A DNA stretch of 64,000 bases, from the NCBI GenBank assembly GCA_900323505.1, contig OOIN01000024.1, positions 680,151 through 744,150 on the forward strand. Reading direction: 5' to 3'. The notes beneath the pieces were generated by a model. That model was not told where the DNA came from, did not search any database, and was given only the letters and a program-made list of their open reading frames with translations. A program made the translations under genes and the position numbers. Origin of the DNA: Ustilago trichophora. Its lineage: Eukaryota > Basidiomycota > Ustilaginomycetes > Ustilaginales > Ustilaginaceae. This document shows, one piece after another, positions 10,395 through 19,320 of this stretch; within the stretch, counting starts at the first letter, position 1; every line of letters begins with the position of its first letter.

Positions 10395-11385
10395 GGCTCT
10401 CTCTGGCAACCTTGTTGGACAGATCTTGCGGTGAAGGGGTTGTTGCTTGATAAGGTGTAAAGTTGAAAGGTGAGGATGACGGATGAGCTACTCGACCCTT
10501 TTAACACATGGTGACTCGGCTTCGGAATCGACTGAAACGGCAGCAGGTGCAAGAGGATCCGATCGAAGAAGAACAGCAAGGTTGCCGGAGAAGCCTGGTG
10601 TATATGAGATTATCTTGCAGTAGGTCGTGTGGGAGTTGCTGCAGTGTTTGCTCACAGTAGCAGCGTGGACTTGTCAGAGTGAGGGGCGGGATCGTGACCC
10701 ACTGTGGAAGTAGACGGGATAGCGTGGGAACATTTCAATCAGGATGTAACCCGGATCCCATCCGATCCTCTGCGCTGCCTTGTCATGGTACAGAGACAAG
10801 GCCCAGGCAGGACCCACCCCACAAATTGTAACAGATGTTGACAGCGTTGTTCTAGATCTGACAAAACCCACACTAGACTGTCCTATTCGTCACAGGCAAG
10901 CAGAATGGTGTCATCTACTGTGGACATGTATTGCAGAAGCAGCGCATGACAAAAAAAACCCGACTGCTTGAAAGCAGGTGGAGAGGATTGATGGAGGGTA
11001 AGGTAAAAGAGTACTACAAGGGCTATCAGTGGATGACCTCAGCACTTGTTGGCTACATGCTCAGCTTAGCTTTGAGGCGATGGGCTCTAGTTAAGATGAA
11101 TTGGACCGAAATAGAGACAAAAGGGGCACATGACAGGTCAACAGAGAGAGGACAAGCGTGAAACTAAAATGAAGGTGATACCGGAAATCGTTTTTGTTGG
11201 ACAGTGGGACGTACGAGAACCACTGCTTATGAGAGAGACACAATTAGATGGTGGAGCTGCGTCCAGTACAATGAAGAATGCAGCCTTTGGAATTGAGGTG
11301 CAACGGCCCACATTGCATACATAGGTGCTGCTTGTGTGGTGGTACAGATGCCAGAGAATGACACAAGCGTGAAAATGTTGGAGGT
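10395..11385. other. Intergenic region, ~1 kb
   Basis: Upstream region of secreted copy 2 and downstream region of the next - strand gene. Only short unsupported open frames occur. I see no RNA gene or repeat. Confidence 0.4.
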
Positions 11386-12156
11386 TTAATCGTAGAGTTC
11401 CGCGTCAGACATCTCGGGAAGAGGGGTAAAGTAGCGGCATGAAGGAGGCTTGATGCGCTGGGCGTGGAAGATTTTGAGTAGAATGCAGTGAAGGTCTCTG
11501 GAGAAACGGATGATCTCGGGATCGTAGAGCGAGCAGACTTTGCAACAACGGAAGAAGAAGGCATCGTCACTCGGAGCGAGCATGATAGAGTGTTCTGCGT
11601 AAAGGTTTTGGACGGCACGAATGATCCTGAAGCGCTGCTTGAGTGAGTCTGCAGATTGATCGAGGATGTTGTCAGGGTGAAGGAGGGTGCAAAGGTCTCG
11701 ACGCAGCATTTCGGAAAGTGCGCTGATATCGTAACGCAGTGAAGGAATCAAGATCTGGAGAGGCGGTCGTGGCAGTTTCTCTTTGCCGTATGAGGAGACC
11801 AGCTTGAACTGCGAGAGCGAATCTGATGAGACGGGCATGATTTGATAATCGAGTAGGCAGAAAATGTCGAGGATGTCTTGATGCTCGCGTTGGTACTCGA
11901 CAAAGTTGCGGCAGCGTTTGGACTTCTTGGACGACTTTGGCAAACTGCGTAGAATGCGTAACTTGGCCTCCGAGTTTTTGACAAAGATACGACGTTGCAG
12001 CACTCTGGCAAAGATGCTACCATCGCAGAAACGGTGGTCCACCTCATCGGGGGTTACAATGGAAGGATCGAGACGCTCGCCGCACCGAAACACGGCTTTG
12101 CTTTGAAGACCATTGCGGATTGGGATGGCGGAGTGCTGACTGCAAGACATGGCCAA
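11386..12156 (-). CDS. Orphan hypothetical protein, 256 aa
   Basis: A single open frame of 256 aa with even amino-acid composition, regular hydrophobic spacing and many predicted helices (for example the RYDISALSEMLRRDL region and the FFFRCCKVC segment), so it looks like a real folded protein. No signal peptide or membrane segment is visible from the ATG at 12156; an upstream exon is possible and was not resolved. It shares orientation with the two secreted paralogues but no clear similarity. I recognise no family. Divergent from tRNase Z. Confidence 0.5.
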   Translation of the reverse strand: MAMSCSQHSAIPIRNGLQSKAVFRCGERLDPSIVTPDEVDHRFCDGSIFARVLQRRIFVKNSEAKLRILRSLPKSSKKSKRCRNFVEYQREHQDILDIFCLLDYQIMPVSSDSLSQFKLVSSYGKEKLPRPPLQILIPSLRYDISALSEMLRRDLCTLLHPDNILDQSADSLKQRFRIIRAVQNLYAEHSIMLAPSDDAFFFRCCKVCSLYDPEIIRFSRDLHCILLKIFHAQRIKPPSCRYFTPLPEMSDAELYD

Positions 12157-13020
12157 GTGATCAGATCAGCGGAACAATCCTGCCCGAGCCGATGAGATGG
12201 AGGTTGAAGGTGAGAGAAAGGAGCGAGTATGATGAGCAGATTTGACAGAGCACAGTCGTTCTTGAGTGAGCATCTGCCCTTTGTTCTCTGCGCACGGTCA
12301 CACTTTCCTGCATTGCTCCGCACTGGTCGCTTCTCCCCCTTTTCTTGGCTGAGCAGCAGTAGAAAAGCGGTTCATCCGATAATGATACTGAAGGCTGATC
12401 AGATGAAGTGAAGCGGATCTTCCGCCCACATAGCCAACGACGCGAGACGATTCTTGGAACAAGACTGCTCTAACGCCTTGACTGAGTTCAATGTAACGCA
12501 AAAGCCCTCCACAGTTAGGCTTCGGTCTCGAACCGATATCTGATTTGCACTTGTCCGTCATTGTCGGATTCAACCCGAGTTAGTATGCCTAAATCAAGTG
12601 AATTAGCCAAAATGATGGAACCGATATTGTACAGGTACAGTGCTCAGTACTACAGTATTCCCGATTTCCGCGTTTCTTTTCTTTCCTGAAATGTGATTTT
12701 GGCAATTCTTCCTTTTTGGTCCTCCTCATGTCACAAAAGACGCTCGTATATTTTCGTGGAACATCACATCTCTGCTGGTTGCCATCGATCAAAGTCAGCT
12801 TCTTTGGCCTTGAACTTTGTAACCAACACAGCTGGGTAGCTTTGATTCTCCAAGTCGCCCTTTCTTCACCTCTGCTTCACCAGCTGGCCATGCCGTCTCT
12901 CGCACAAGTCTTCAACCTCTCATAGACAATTCACACTCACCCACAACGGCTTACAAGCTTGGGCTCACACGCAAGCCTGGTTGTACGGCATTCAGCTCAT
13001 CAGAGCATCGCTAGAAACGC
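12157..13020. promoter_or_regulatory. Divergent intergenic region between the orphan gene and tRNase Z
   Basis: Holds the promoters of the - strand orphan gene and of tRNase Z. A tRNA-B-box-like string (reverse strand GGTTCGAGACC near 12522-12532) was checked and rejected as a tRNA. Degenerate TACAG/GTAC repeats occur at 12628-12658. No coding sequence is supported. Confidence 0.4.
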
Positions 13021-16000
13021 ATGTGGTGGTCACGCCTACCAATCCTGACACCAACCACTCGCACACTATCTGCTCTCCCATCCCTTCGCTCCAGTACTCT
13101 GCCACTTTTTTCGCGCAGATTCAGCTCCTCTACTCCCGTTTGCGTATCAAGAGAACAGAGGAACATGCTTGCCGATCTTCGCGTGCTCCATGTCCCCTCA
13201 TCCGACACCAACGTCCTCCCTCCAGTCATCCTCCAGCTCGGCGCCGATCGATACCTTTTCAATGTTGGCGAGGGCACCTCACGCTCCTCCACCCAGCGCA
13301 AAGCCAACCTTAGCCGTGTTTCCAACATCTTCGTCTCCAGAGTAGGATGGGAGGCTATCGGTGGCTTGCCTGGTGTCCTCATGTCCATGGCCGATGGTCA
13401 GCGTCCCAGCGAAGCCGTCTACGGTCCTGATGGTCTTCGCTATGCTCTAGCAACCATGCGAACCTATGCAAAGCGAGACATCATGAAGCTTCACATCAAC
13501 GAGATCCCAGTACAGTCTGTCTCTTCGACTTCCGCCAACATCCAAAGCACCTCGTCGGAGCCAGCAGCCACTCCTACCTTCAGCGATGACAACCTCTCCA
13601 TCTACGCTGTGCCTCTTTTGCCCACCAACGCCTCTCAAAGAGCTTCCAAAAAGCAGAAGCTCGACACTCATCGCTCGATCACGCCCTCAGCAGCCACAAT
13701 CGAAAAGGTCGACAAGCTGTGGCGAAAGCCCTACTTTAACCCTTCCAGTCTCCAAGCTCAAGAGGCGCAGGCTTGGATTCAGCTCGTGTCCGACAGCATC
13801 TTCAACGATTCTCTTCTTCAAAAGCGCCAGCAACAACAGTCAACAACCAGTACCGATGCAGTTTCAGATGCGAACGCATTGGGAAAGTTCGTCTCTTCAG
13901 CTGATGATGTCGAGATGGACGATGCCGACGTGCCGCAAGCTCCACCATCACCTCATTCCAAAGCTCTCTCGCCGTGGCGCCCTCCTCTCTCTCCCGCTTT
14001 CGTCACACGTCTCTTGCCACATCCACACATCCACACACGCAACCTTTCAGCAGATGAAACCGACCTTGCCGAGGGAGGTCAAGCACCCGTTCTCGCCTTC
14101 ATCTGCGAGGCCCACCCGCAACGAGGCAAGTTTGATCCACTCAAAGCCACCGAGGCTGGTGTTCCTCCAGGTCCGTCGTTTGCAGCCTTGACAAAGGGCG
14201 AGGATATCACTTTCAAGCGCCCAGTCTCTTGGCCAAGTATGCAGCCTGACGAGAGGAAAAAGTGGATTCAGTCTCAGAGAGGCGCTCAGCGTGCTGGATC
14301 AGGAGCTTCCGCTAACCAGCCCAAGCCAAATGCCAAACAGAACGCCAAGACAAACGCCAAGCATGTGCAGGACCCTACACCTGCTGCTTGGAACGAGCTC
14401 GAGGAAGTTCTCGTCAAATCGAGCGATGTAATGGGGCCTTCCCGTGCTGGCGCTGTCGTTTTCCACATCTACCTTCCCTCAATCGCTTACATCGACGACT
14501 TGCTGGCCGAGAGTGTTTCAGCCCCCTTCTCGCCATACACGGCCGACGCAAACAAGCATCTCCCAAGGGAGCAGTCACGAACGCCCCACGCCATTGTGCA
14601 CGCTGTGCCGCTCGATGTTCTTCAGGATGCACGCTATCGAAATTGGATGCGTTTGTTTGGACCCGAATGCCATCATATCATTGCCAACTATGACATCTGC
14701 GCCAACAGGCTCATGTTCCCTTCCAGCGCCACCATTCCACTTCGTCTTTCCAAGCTCGACGATGTCATGTTCAAGGTGCCACAATACCAGCTTTCACCTC
14801 GTGTCTCCCTCGATGATCTATCGAGCGATGCAGCAGCCGAGTTCCCACTGAAGCTCGTGGCGGCCGAGGCGGACCAGATCGTACCGCTGCATCCTCGTGG
14901 CGAGCCCAAACGCTACAGCTCGGGAGCACCAGATTTCGACTGGCCTGCTCAGTCTGAGCAAGCAGACAAGTTTGCCGCCTTCCAATTCGATGTGGCGGAG
15001 GAGACAGAGCAGCAAGCGCAGCAACTTGCCAAAGCCAAGGCCAAGAACAACGCTAACTCGAAGGCCAAGGCGCAAAAACCTTGGACAGGCGCCACTACCA
15101 CCGAAGAGGTGTCGTCAGACGAACTCGGAGGGGTGCGCAACATGCGTCTGACAGAAGCGCGCAAGCGAGCATGGGAAGAGTACCTAGACGTGGTCAAGAA
15201 GATCAAGGCCACTTCTTCAACTCAGTCTGCCGGTGTGGCCCCGGAGAAGGACATCCTGGTGACCACATTGGGCACAGGCTCAGCAGCACCTAGCAAGTAC
15301 CGCAACGTCATCTCGACTCTCATCCAGACGCCTTCTTCCGGCAACATTCTGCTCGACGCCGGTGAGTCTACATACGGTCTGCTTCGTCGCAAGTTTGGAT
15401 GCCGTCGAGATGGCACCGCTGCCGAGAGCGGGTCGCTGGTCGGCCAAGATGTGGACGACATTCTCCGCGAGATGAGAGTTCTCTTCATTAGCCACATTCA
15501 CGCAGATCACCACATTGGACTCATCCGATTGCTTCTCGAGCGACGCAAGCTCCAGCCCAAGTCTGAAAAGCCGCTCTATCTTGTCGGCACAGGCTTCGTC
15601 CACAACTATTTGGAAGAGTACGAACAGATCGAAAAGCTTGGGCTGGACGAAGACGTCATCCTTGTTCTCAATGATCACCTTGATCACCGAACGGGTGTCG
15701 ATTCCAATCCCGCTGCCAACGGAACCGCAAGCTCAGACTCTGCAAACGGCAATGCGCGTGAACAGCGGGCACGCCACGAGCACGTTTCGTACGTCAAAAG
15801 TATCAAGGCTCTCACTGGTCTCTCGGCCATCCATACAGCACGCGTTGTTCACCGCGGCTCCCACTGCTACGGCCTAGTCATTCGACATGCTACCGAGGGT
15901 TGGTCCGTTACGTACTCTGGTGACACTCGTCCTGCACCCGAGCTCATCGCCGCCGGCCGGGACTGCACGCTGCTGATCCACGAAGCGACGCTCGAAGATG

Positions 16001-16518
16001 GTGAGCTTGAGATGGCCATCGGCAAAGGCCACTCTACCTTTGGCGAGGCTATTCGGGTTGGGCATGAGATGGGTGCGCAAAATATCCTGCTGACGCACTT
16101 CTCGCAGCGCTATCCAAAGATGGCAAGGTCCTCGCTGTTTGCGTTGAGCGATCAGGGTGGGAAAGGTGGAAAGAATGTGCCGATCGCACTTGCTTTTGAT
16201 ATGGTGACTTATCCGTTGAGCCAATTCAGCAAGATTCAGGGGTATACGCCTGCGATGGAGGCGCTGTTTGCGGCGGATACCGAGGGCGATGATGAAAGCC
16301 AGTCTGTTGTTGGCATTGGTGAGGCTGGGGCGAACGGAGCTGCTGGTGTAGGTAGAAGAGCGGAGGAGAAAGGGCAGCAAGGAAAGCAGCAGCAGTCGAA
16401 AGGCAAGGGCGGTAAGGGTTCTGCTGTCGCAGCAGCTACTTCGCTTGGCGCCGTTATCACGTCGAATGGCGAGGCTGAACAAGAGGCAATCGCAAATGCG
16501 ACCAAGGAAGATCGTTAG
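13021..16518 (+). CDS. trz1: Long-form tRNase Z (ELAC2/Trz1 type), tRNA 3'-end endonuclease
   Basis: A 1165-aa single-exon protein that cleaves the 3' trailer from precursor tRNAs. The N-terminal half is the degenerate metallo-beta-lactamase domain of long tRNase Z, with ILQLGADRYLFNVGEGTSR at about residues 75-95. The C-terminal half holds the catalytic site: the PSKYRN loop (PxKxRN class, ~residue 760), the HIHADHH zinc motif (~823-830), SGDTRPA and the GHSTFGEA motif, then LTHFSQRYPK. It is longer than usual for the family (about 830 aa) through low-complexity insertions and a Gln/Lys-rich tail. Residues 1-48 are basic and Ser-rich like a mitochondrial presequence; a second in-frame ATG at 13165 (residue 49) directly precedes the conserved core and could give a nuclear form. 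The RNase P/MRP-like gene follows 75 nt downstream on the same strand. Confidence 0.95.
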   Translation: MWWSRLPILTPTTRTLSALPSLRSSTLPLFSRRFSSSTPVCVSREQRNMLADLRVLHVPSSDTNVLPPVILQLGADRYLFNVGEGTSRSSTQRKANLSRVSNIFVSRVGWEAIGGLPGVLMSMADGQRPSEAVYGPDGLRYALATMRTYAKRDIMKLHINEIPVQSVSSTSANIQSTSSEPAATPTFSDDNLSIYAVPLLPTNASQRASKKQKLDTHRSITPSAATIEKVDKLWRKPYFNPSSLQAQEAQAWIQLVSDSIFNDSLLQKRQQQQSTTSTDAVSDANALGKFVSSADDVEMDDADVPQAPPSPHSKALSPWRPPLSPAFVTRLLPHPHIHTRNLSADETDLAEGGQAPVLAFICEAHPQRGKFDPLKATEAGVPPGPSFAALTKGEDITFKRPVSWPSMQPDERKKWIQSQRGAQRAGSGASANQPKPNAKQNAKTNAKHVQDPTPAAWNELEEVLVKSSDVMGPSRAGAVVFHIYLPSIAYIDDLLAESVSAPFSPYTADANKHLPREQSRTPHAIVHAVPLDVLQDARYRNWMRLFGPECHHIIANYDICANRLMFPSSATIPLRLSKLDDVMFKVPQYQLSPRVSLDDLSSDAAAEFPLKLVAAEADQIVPLHPRGEPKRYSSGAPDFDWPAQSEQADKFAAFQFDVAEETEQQAQQLAKAKAKNNANSKAKAQKPWTGATTTEEVSSDELGGVRNMRLTEARKRAWEEYLDVVKKIKATSSTQSAGVAPEKDILVTTLGTGSAAPSKYRNVISTLIQTPSSGNILLDAGESTYGLLRRKFGCRRDGTAAESGSLVGQDVDDILREMRVLFISHIHADHHIGLIRLLLERRKLQPKSEKPLYLVGTGFVHNYLEEYEQIEKLGLDEDVILVLNDHLDHRTGVDSNPAANGTASSDSANGNAREQRARHEHVSYVKSIKALTGLSAIHTARVVHRGSHCYGLVIRHATEGWSVTYSGDTRPAPELIAAGRDCTLLIHEATLEDGELEMAIGKGHSTFGEAIRVGHEMGAQNILLTHFSQRYPKMARSSLFALSDQGGKGGKNVPIALAFDMVTYPLSQFSKIQGYTPAMEALFAADTEGDDESQSVVGIGEAGANGAAGVGRRAEEKGQQGKQQQSKGKGGKGSAVAAATSLGAVITSNGEAEQEAIANATKEDR

Positions 16519-16593
16519 TATCTACACGTTGCTCATTTTTGTCCACAGACATCGTGGTATAATGCTAACCATTCTATCTTCAATTCTCTCTCC

Positions 16594-17019
16594 ATGTGTG
16601 TAGTGCAGCCGTCAAGCTCTGACACGGCCCATTCGACGGAGCGATACGTGCGAAAAGGAATGAAATCCTCAGAATGGCGATACATCGGCCTTCGCTTTTC
16701 TCCCTCTCCTTCCTCTTCCGCCTCTCGCCTCCCCACCATCCTACCAAGCTTTGTATTGGAAGTAGTACACACGGCCCAAACGGCAGCAACGGGCAACGTT
16801 GGGGGAGCATACAACGTCGACATTCTCTCCACACATCCTGCCACCTTTGACGAAGGAAGGAGTTGGGATGCTGTACTTCGCGTACAAGCAAGACACGGTC
16901 AGGATCTAGTGACTTCATTAAGCATGCTCCCGGCTCCAACGATACAGGTTCAAAAGGCGAGGTTGCGAGTCGTAGGCCCAACAACGGCCATTCAGACTTT
17001 GCAGAATTTGTTCTTCTAG
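16594..17019 (+). CDS. Probable RNase P/MRP small subunit, Pop8-like (Rpp14/Pop5 fold)
   Basis: A 141-aa open frame. It starts with a polar segment, then SSEWRYIGLRF, a helix-like LPSFVLEVVHTAQ, a GNVGGAYNVDIL strand, and WDAVLRVQARHGQDLVTSLSML. That order (W-Y-x-x-L-R strand, helix, GGAxxVD strand, AVLRV strand, helix) is what I know of fungal Pop8-type subunits of RNase P and RNase MRP, which form a small RNA-binding alpha/beta fold. Assignment rests on pattern memory only. It lies 75 nt after tRNase Z on the same strand, so 5'- and 3'-end tRNA processing genes would be neighbours. A downstream exon of tRNase Z or a spurious frame are the alternatives; the regular fold pattern argues against both. 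Confidence 0.5.
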   Translation: MCVVQPSSSDTAHSTERYVRKGMKSSEWRYIGLRFSPSPSSSASRLPTILPSFVLEVVHTAQTAATGNVGGAYNVDILSTHPATFDEGRSWDAVLRVQARHGQDLVTSLSMLPAPTIQVQKARLRVVGPTTAIQTLQNLFF

Positions 17020-17200
17020 ACACTGCAACTTTTCCATGCTTATCACACAAACTTTTCGGACAGTGAGGTTGAAGAGATTGTTCTTGTGCAAAGTTGGGAA
17101 GGTATGTACATTAATCGAAGACTAAGACTATATTAGTGAAAAGAGTGGAGTGTTTGGGTGTATATTTGTACAAGATGAATCGAGTGGTGGAGATGCGATT

Positions 17201-18379
17201 TTAGAGCTGGGTACCGAAGACGTAATCCCAAACCTTGGAAGTGACACCAAAGCCGAGTTCAAAGTTCTTGTAGTGGTGTTCGAGATGGTACTGCTTCATG
17301 TTTTTCATGTACTGAGGTAGTTTTGTGTGATGCAGGGCATAGTGCATGCAGTCGTAAACGACGTACATGGAGAAGGAACCCGAGATGATGCCATTTGCTA
17401 CTGGGTTAGGGAAGAGGACGTGTGCGAGTTGGGTGAAAGGGTAGCTGAGGACGAAGAATAGGAGAGGAGGCATGACGAGGCGGAGGCGGTCCATGGGGAG
17501 ATAGTGGTGGACGCCGTGGAGGAGGAAGTGGAGGGTGAGAAAGGCGGGTTTGTCGGGGAGAACATCGTCAATGTGAAAGAGGAAGCGGTGGATGGTGTAT
17601 TCGAGCAACGTCCAGATGACGACGCCGATGGCCCAACAGATGGCGGTTTGGGTCAAGGCGATGGACCAGATGGAGGCGTCGAATTGGGTGGGTTTAGAGG
17701 CGGCTTCGTACCAGTTGGAGGCGTTGAGTGGGGTTTTGGAGAGGTTGGAGGCGAATTGGGTGGTGGAGCGGAAGAAGATGATGGACGCGATGGGAAGCCA
17801 GACCATGGGGACAACGTACCAAGGAGTACGGGTGAAAATTTCGAGGTAGTCCTGGTCAAAGAAGCGAGCAGGGTTCTTGAGATGTCGTGGCGAGTGAACC
17901 TGCTGGAGGTAAAACTCTTTGGAGAAGTTGGCACGAAGCATCTGAGGCATGAGTGGCTTGTTGAGGTCGAGGAACTTGTTGGTCTTGTAGTCAGAGGAAA
18001 AGTCGGTCTCCTCGGGGTGGAAGTCGTCGGTGATGACGATGGAATCGTCCTTGCCAGAGTAACCTCCCTTGGCAGCACGCTCCTTGAGGGCTTGCTTTTC
18101 GGCATCGGTGGTGGGGAGGCGACCGATGATGTGCTCGTCGAGGAGCTCGTAGGCAGAGTCAGAGTGAGAATGCTCCTGAGGGTCGTCCATGATGTCGCCC
18201 ATGTCCTTGCCGGCGTATTGGAGGATGAGGTCGTCTCCACCAGGGTGATCTTGGACGAAATCGGTGACATCGTAGACCTTGCCGCGGTGAATGACCCAGC
18301 AGTCGGTGGAGGAGTTGTGCTTGGCAACGTCGTCAGCAGAGAAGAGCTGCATCTTGGAGGAAGAAGCTGTTGCCGCCAT
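17201..18379 (-). CDS. SCS7: Fatty acid 2-hydroxylase with N-terminal cytochrome b5 (Scs7/FA2H type)
   Basis: A 392-aa ER membrane enzyme that 2-hydroxylates the fatty acyl chain of sphingolipids. Residues ~8-85 are a cytochrome b5 domain with the heme motif HPGG and a second heme-ligand His around HSHSDS. The C-terminal fatty acid hydroxylase domain carries the His boxes HRFLFH, HGVHHYLPMD, HYALHH and HLEHH, set among four hydrophobic segments. I chose the ATG at 18379 (MAATASSSKM) over one 27 codons upstream because the b5 domain begins right after it and the upstream stretch is low-complexity. Size and domain order match the yeast enzyme. Confidence 0.95.
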   Translation of the reverse strand: MAATASSSKMQLFSADDVAKHNSSTDCWVIHRGKVYDVTDFVQDHPGGDDLILQYAGKDMGDIMDDPQEHSHSDSAYELLDEHIIGRLPTTDAEKQALKERAAKGGYSGKDDSIVITDDFHPEETDFSSDYKTNKFLDLNKPLMPQMLRANFSKEFYLQQVHSPRHLKNPARFFDQDYLEIFTRTPWYVVPMVWLPIASIIFFRSTTQFASNLSKTPLNASNWYEAASKPTQFDASIWSIALTQTAICWAIGVVIWTLLEYTIHRFLFHIDDVLPDKPAFLTLHFLLHGVHHYLPMDRLRLVMPPLLFFVLSYPFTQLAHVLFPNPVANGIISGSFSMYVVYDCMHYALHHTKLPQYMKNMKQYHLEHHYKNFELGFGVTSKVWDYVFGTQL

Positions 18380-19320
18380 TGTGGTGTGATGTGGCGAGGA
18401 GGGGTATCTTGGTAATGGTGGTGTCAAGAAAGCAAGGAGGATATACGACTCGGTTGACAAGCAGATTGCAAAGAGTCAGGGTTCGGACCACGCCATTTTG
18501 GTTTTCTCAGTGACTGCGCGCGTGCGTGTGGCAAAATTTCGAAACGCGCTGCTCTTCTCAACCACTGTTTTCTAGTGTACTGTACTGTACCTCTCTGTTT
18601 TCAACCTCTAAAATGTTGCTCCTCCTCGGCCTTCTCCTTCCGACCCTGAATCTGTAACACAGAGAGTCATCATCGATTGTTCTTGTACCAAGTTATACCA
18701 AACCCACATGAAACTCGAATGCTTGATCATCCCGACGTCGAGCTGTGTGTTGCGATACAAGATGAACCGTAAAAGCACAGATGATGCACCTGCTTACACC
18801 CTTACCGTAAGGCACGGTTGGCATGTTTGTAGCTCCGACTGTGTGTCGTACTGTACAGATGTTGGATGGCATGTCGTTGGCAGCTAACGTTACCTCGAAA
18901 TTTGCATCGGGCCGACTGTTCCGTCCTTTACAAACGATTCGATTCGATTCCGTTTCCATTTTTGGTTTACGAACACAGCGATACGCCGATACGCCGATTT
19001 AGGATTCTGCCTTCATTCGCACGAAAGACGCAAGGTGAGATCTCAGATCGCTGCATTTAAATGCAGATCGCCGATCAAGGGTCCGCCTCTGGAGAGAAAT
19101 CTCATTGCTTCGTCCTTCCACTGCATAGTTGATAGTGTTGCTTTGACCACTCACTCATTCTGTTTTGACATTATCCATACTGTATTACCAACTCACGCAC
19201 ATCAGCTCCTGTGCAGCTCCACCACACATCATCATGAGCAGCGCCAGAATTCCGACCAATCTGCTCCTGTAGGAAGCTAGCACCGCACACACAAGCTTAC
19301 TCCCCTCGCACACCTTCACC
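18380..19320. promoter_or_regulatory. Divergent intergenic region between SCS7 and MMM1
   Basis: Carries the promoters of two divergent genes. Contains GTACTGTACTGTAC at 18577-18590 and GTACTGTACAG at 18848-18858, members of a palindromic motif that recurs through this window. The region before MMM1 (19100-19320) is CA-rich and pyrimidine-rich like a fungal 5'UTR. No gene seen. Confidence 0.45.

Noticed and set aside
12515..12600. tRNA-like element on the reverse strand (B-box-like GGTTCGAGACC)
   Set aside because: The T-stem pairs over only four bases, the acceptor ends mismatch, and no A box or anticodon stem fits between them.
16533..17050. Reverse-strand open frames opposite the Pop8-like gene
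   Set aside because: No fold pattern or motif, and the + strand frame has a regular alpha/beta pattern.
17504..18415. 303-codon open frame opposite the fatty acid hydroxylase gene
   Set aside because: Gly/Val/Glu-rich composition is that of an antisense shadow of a GC-biased gene; the hydroxylase on the other strand has all family motifs.
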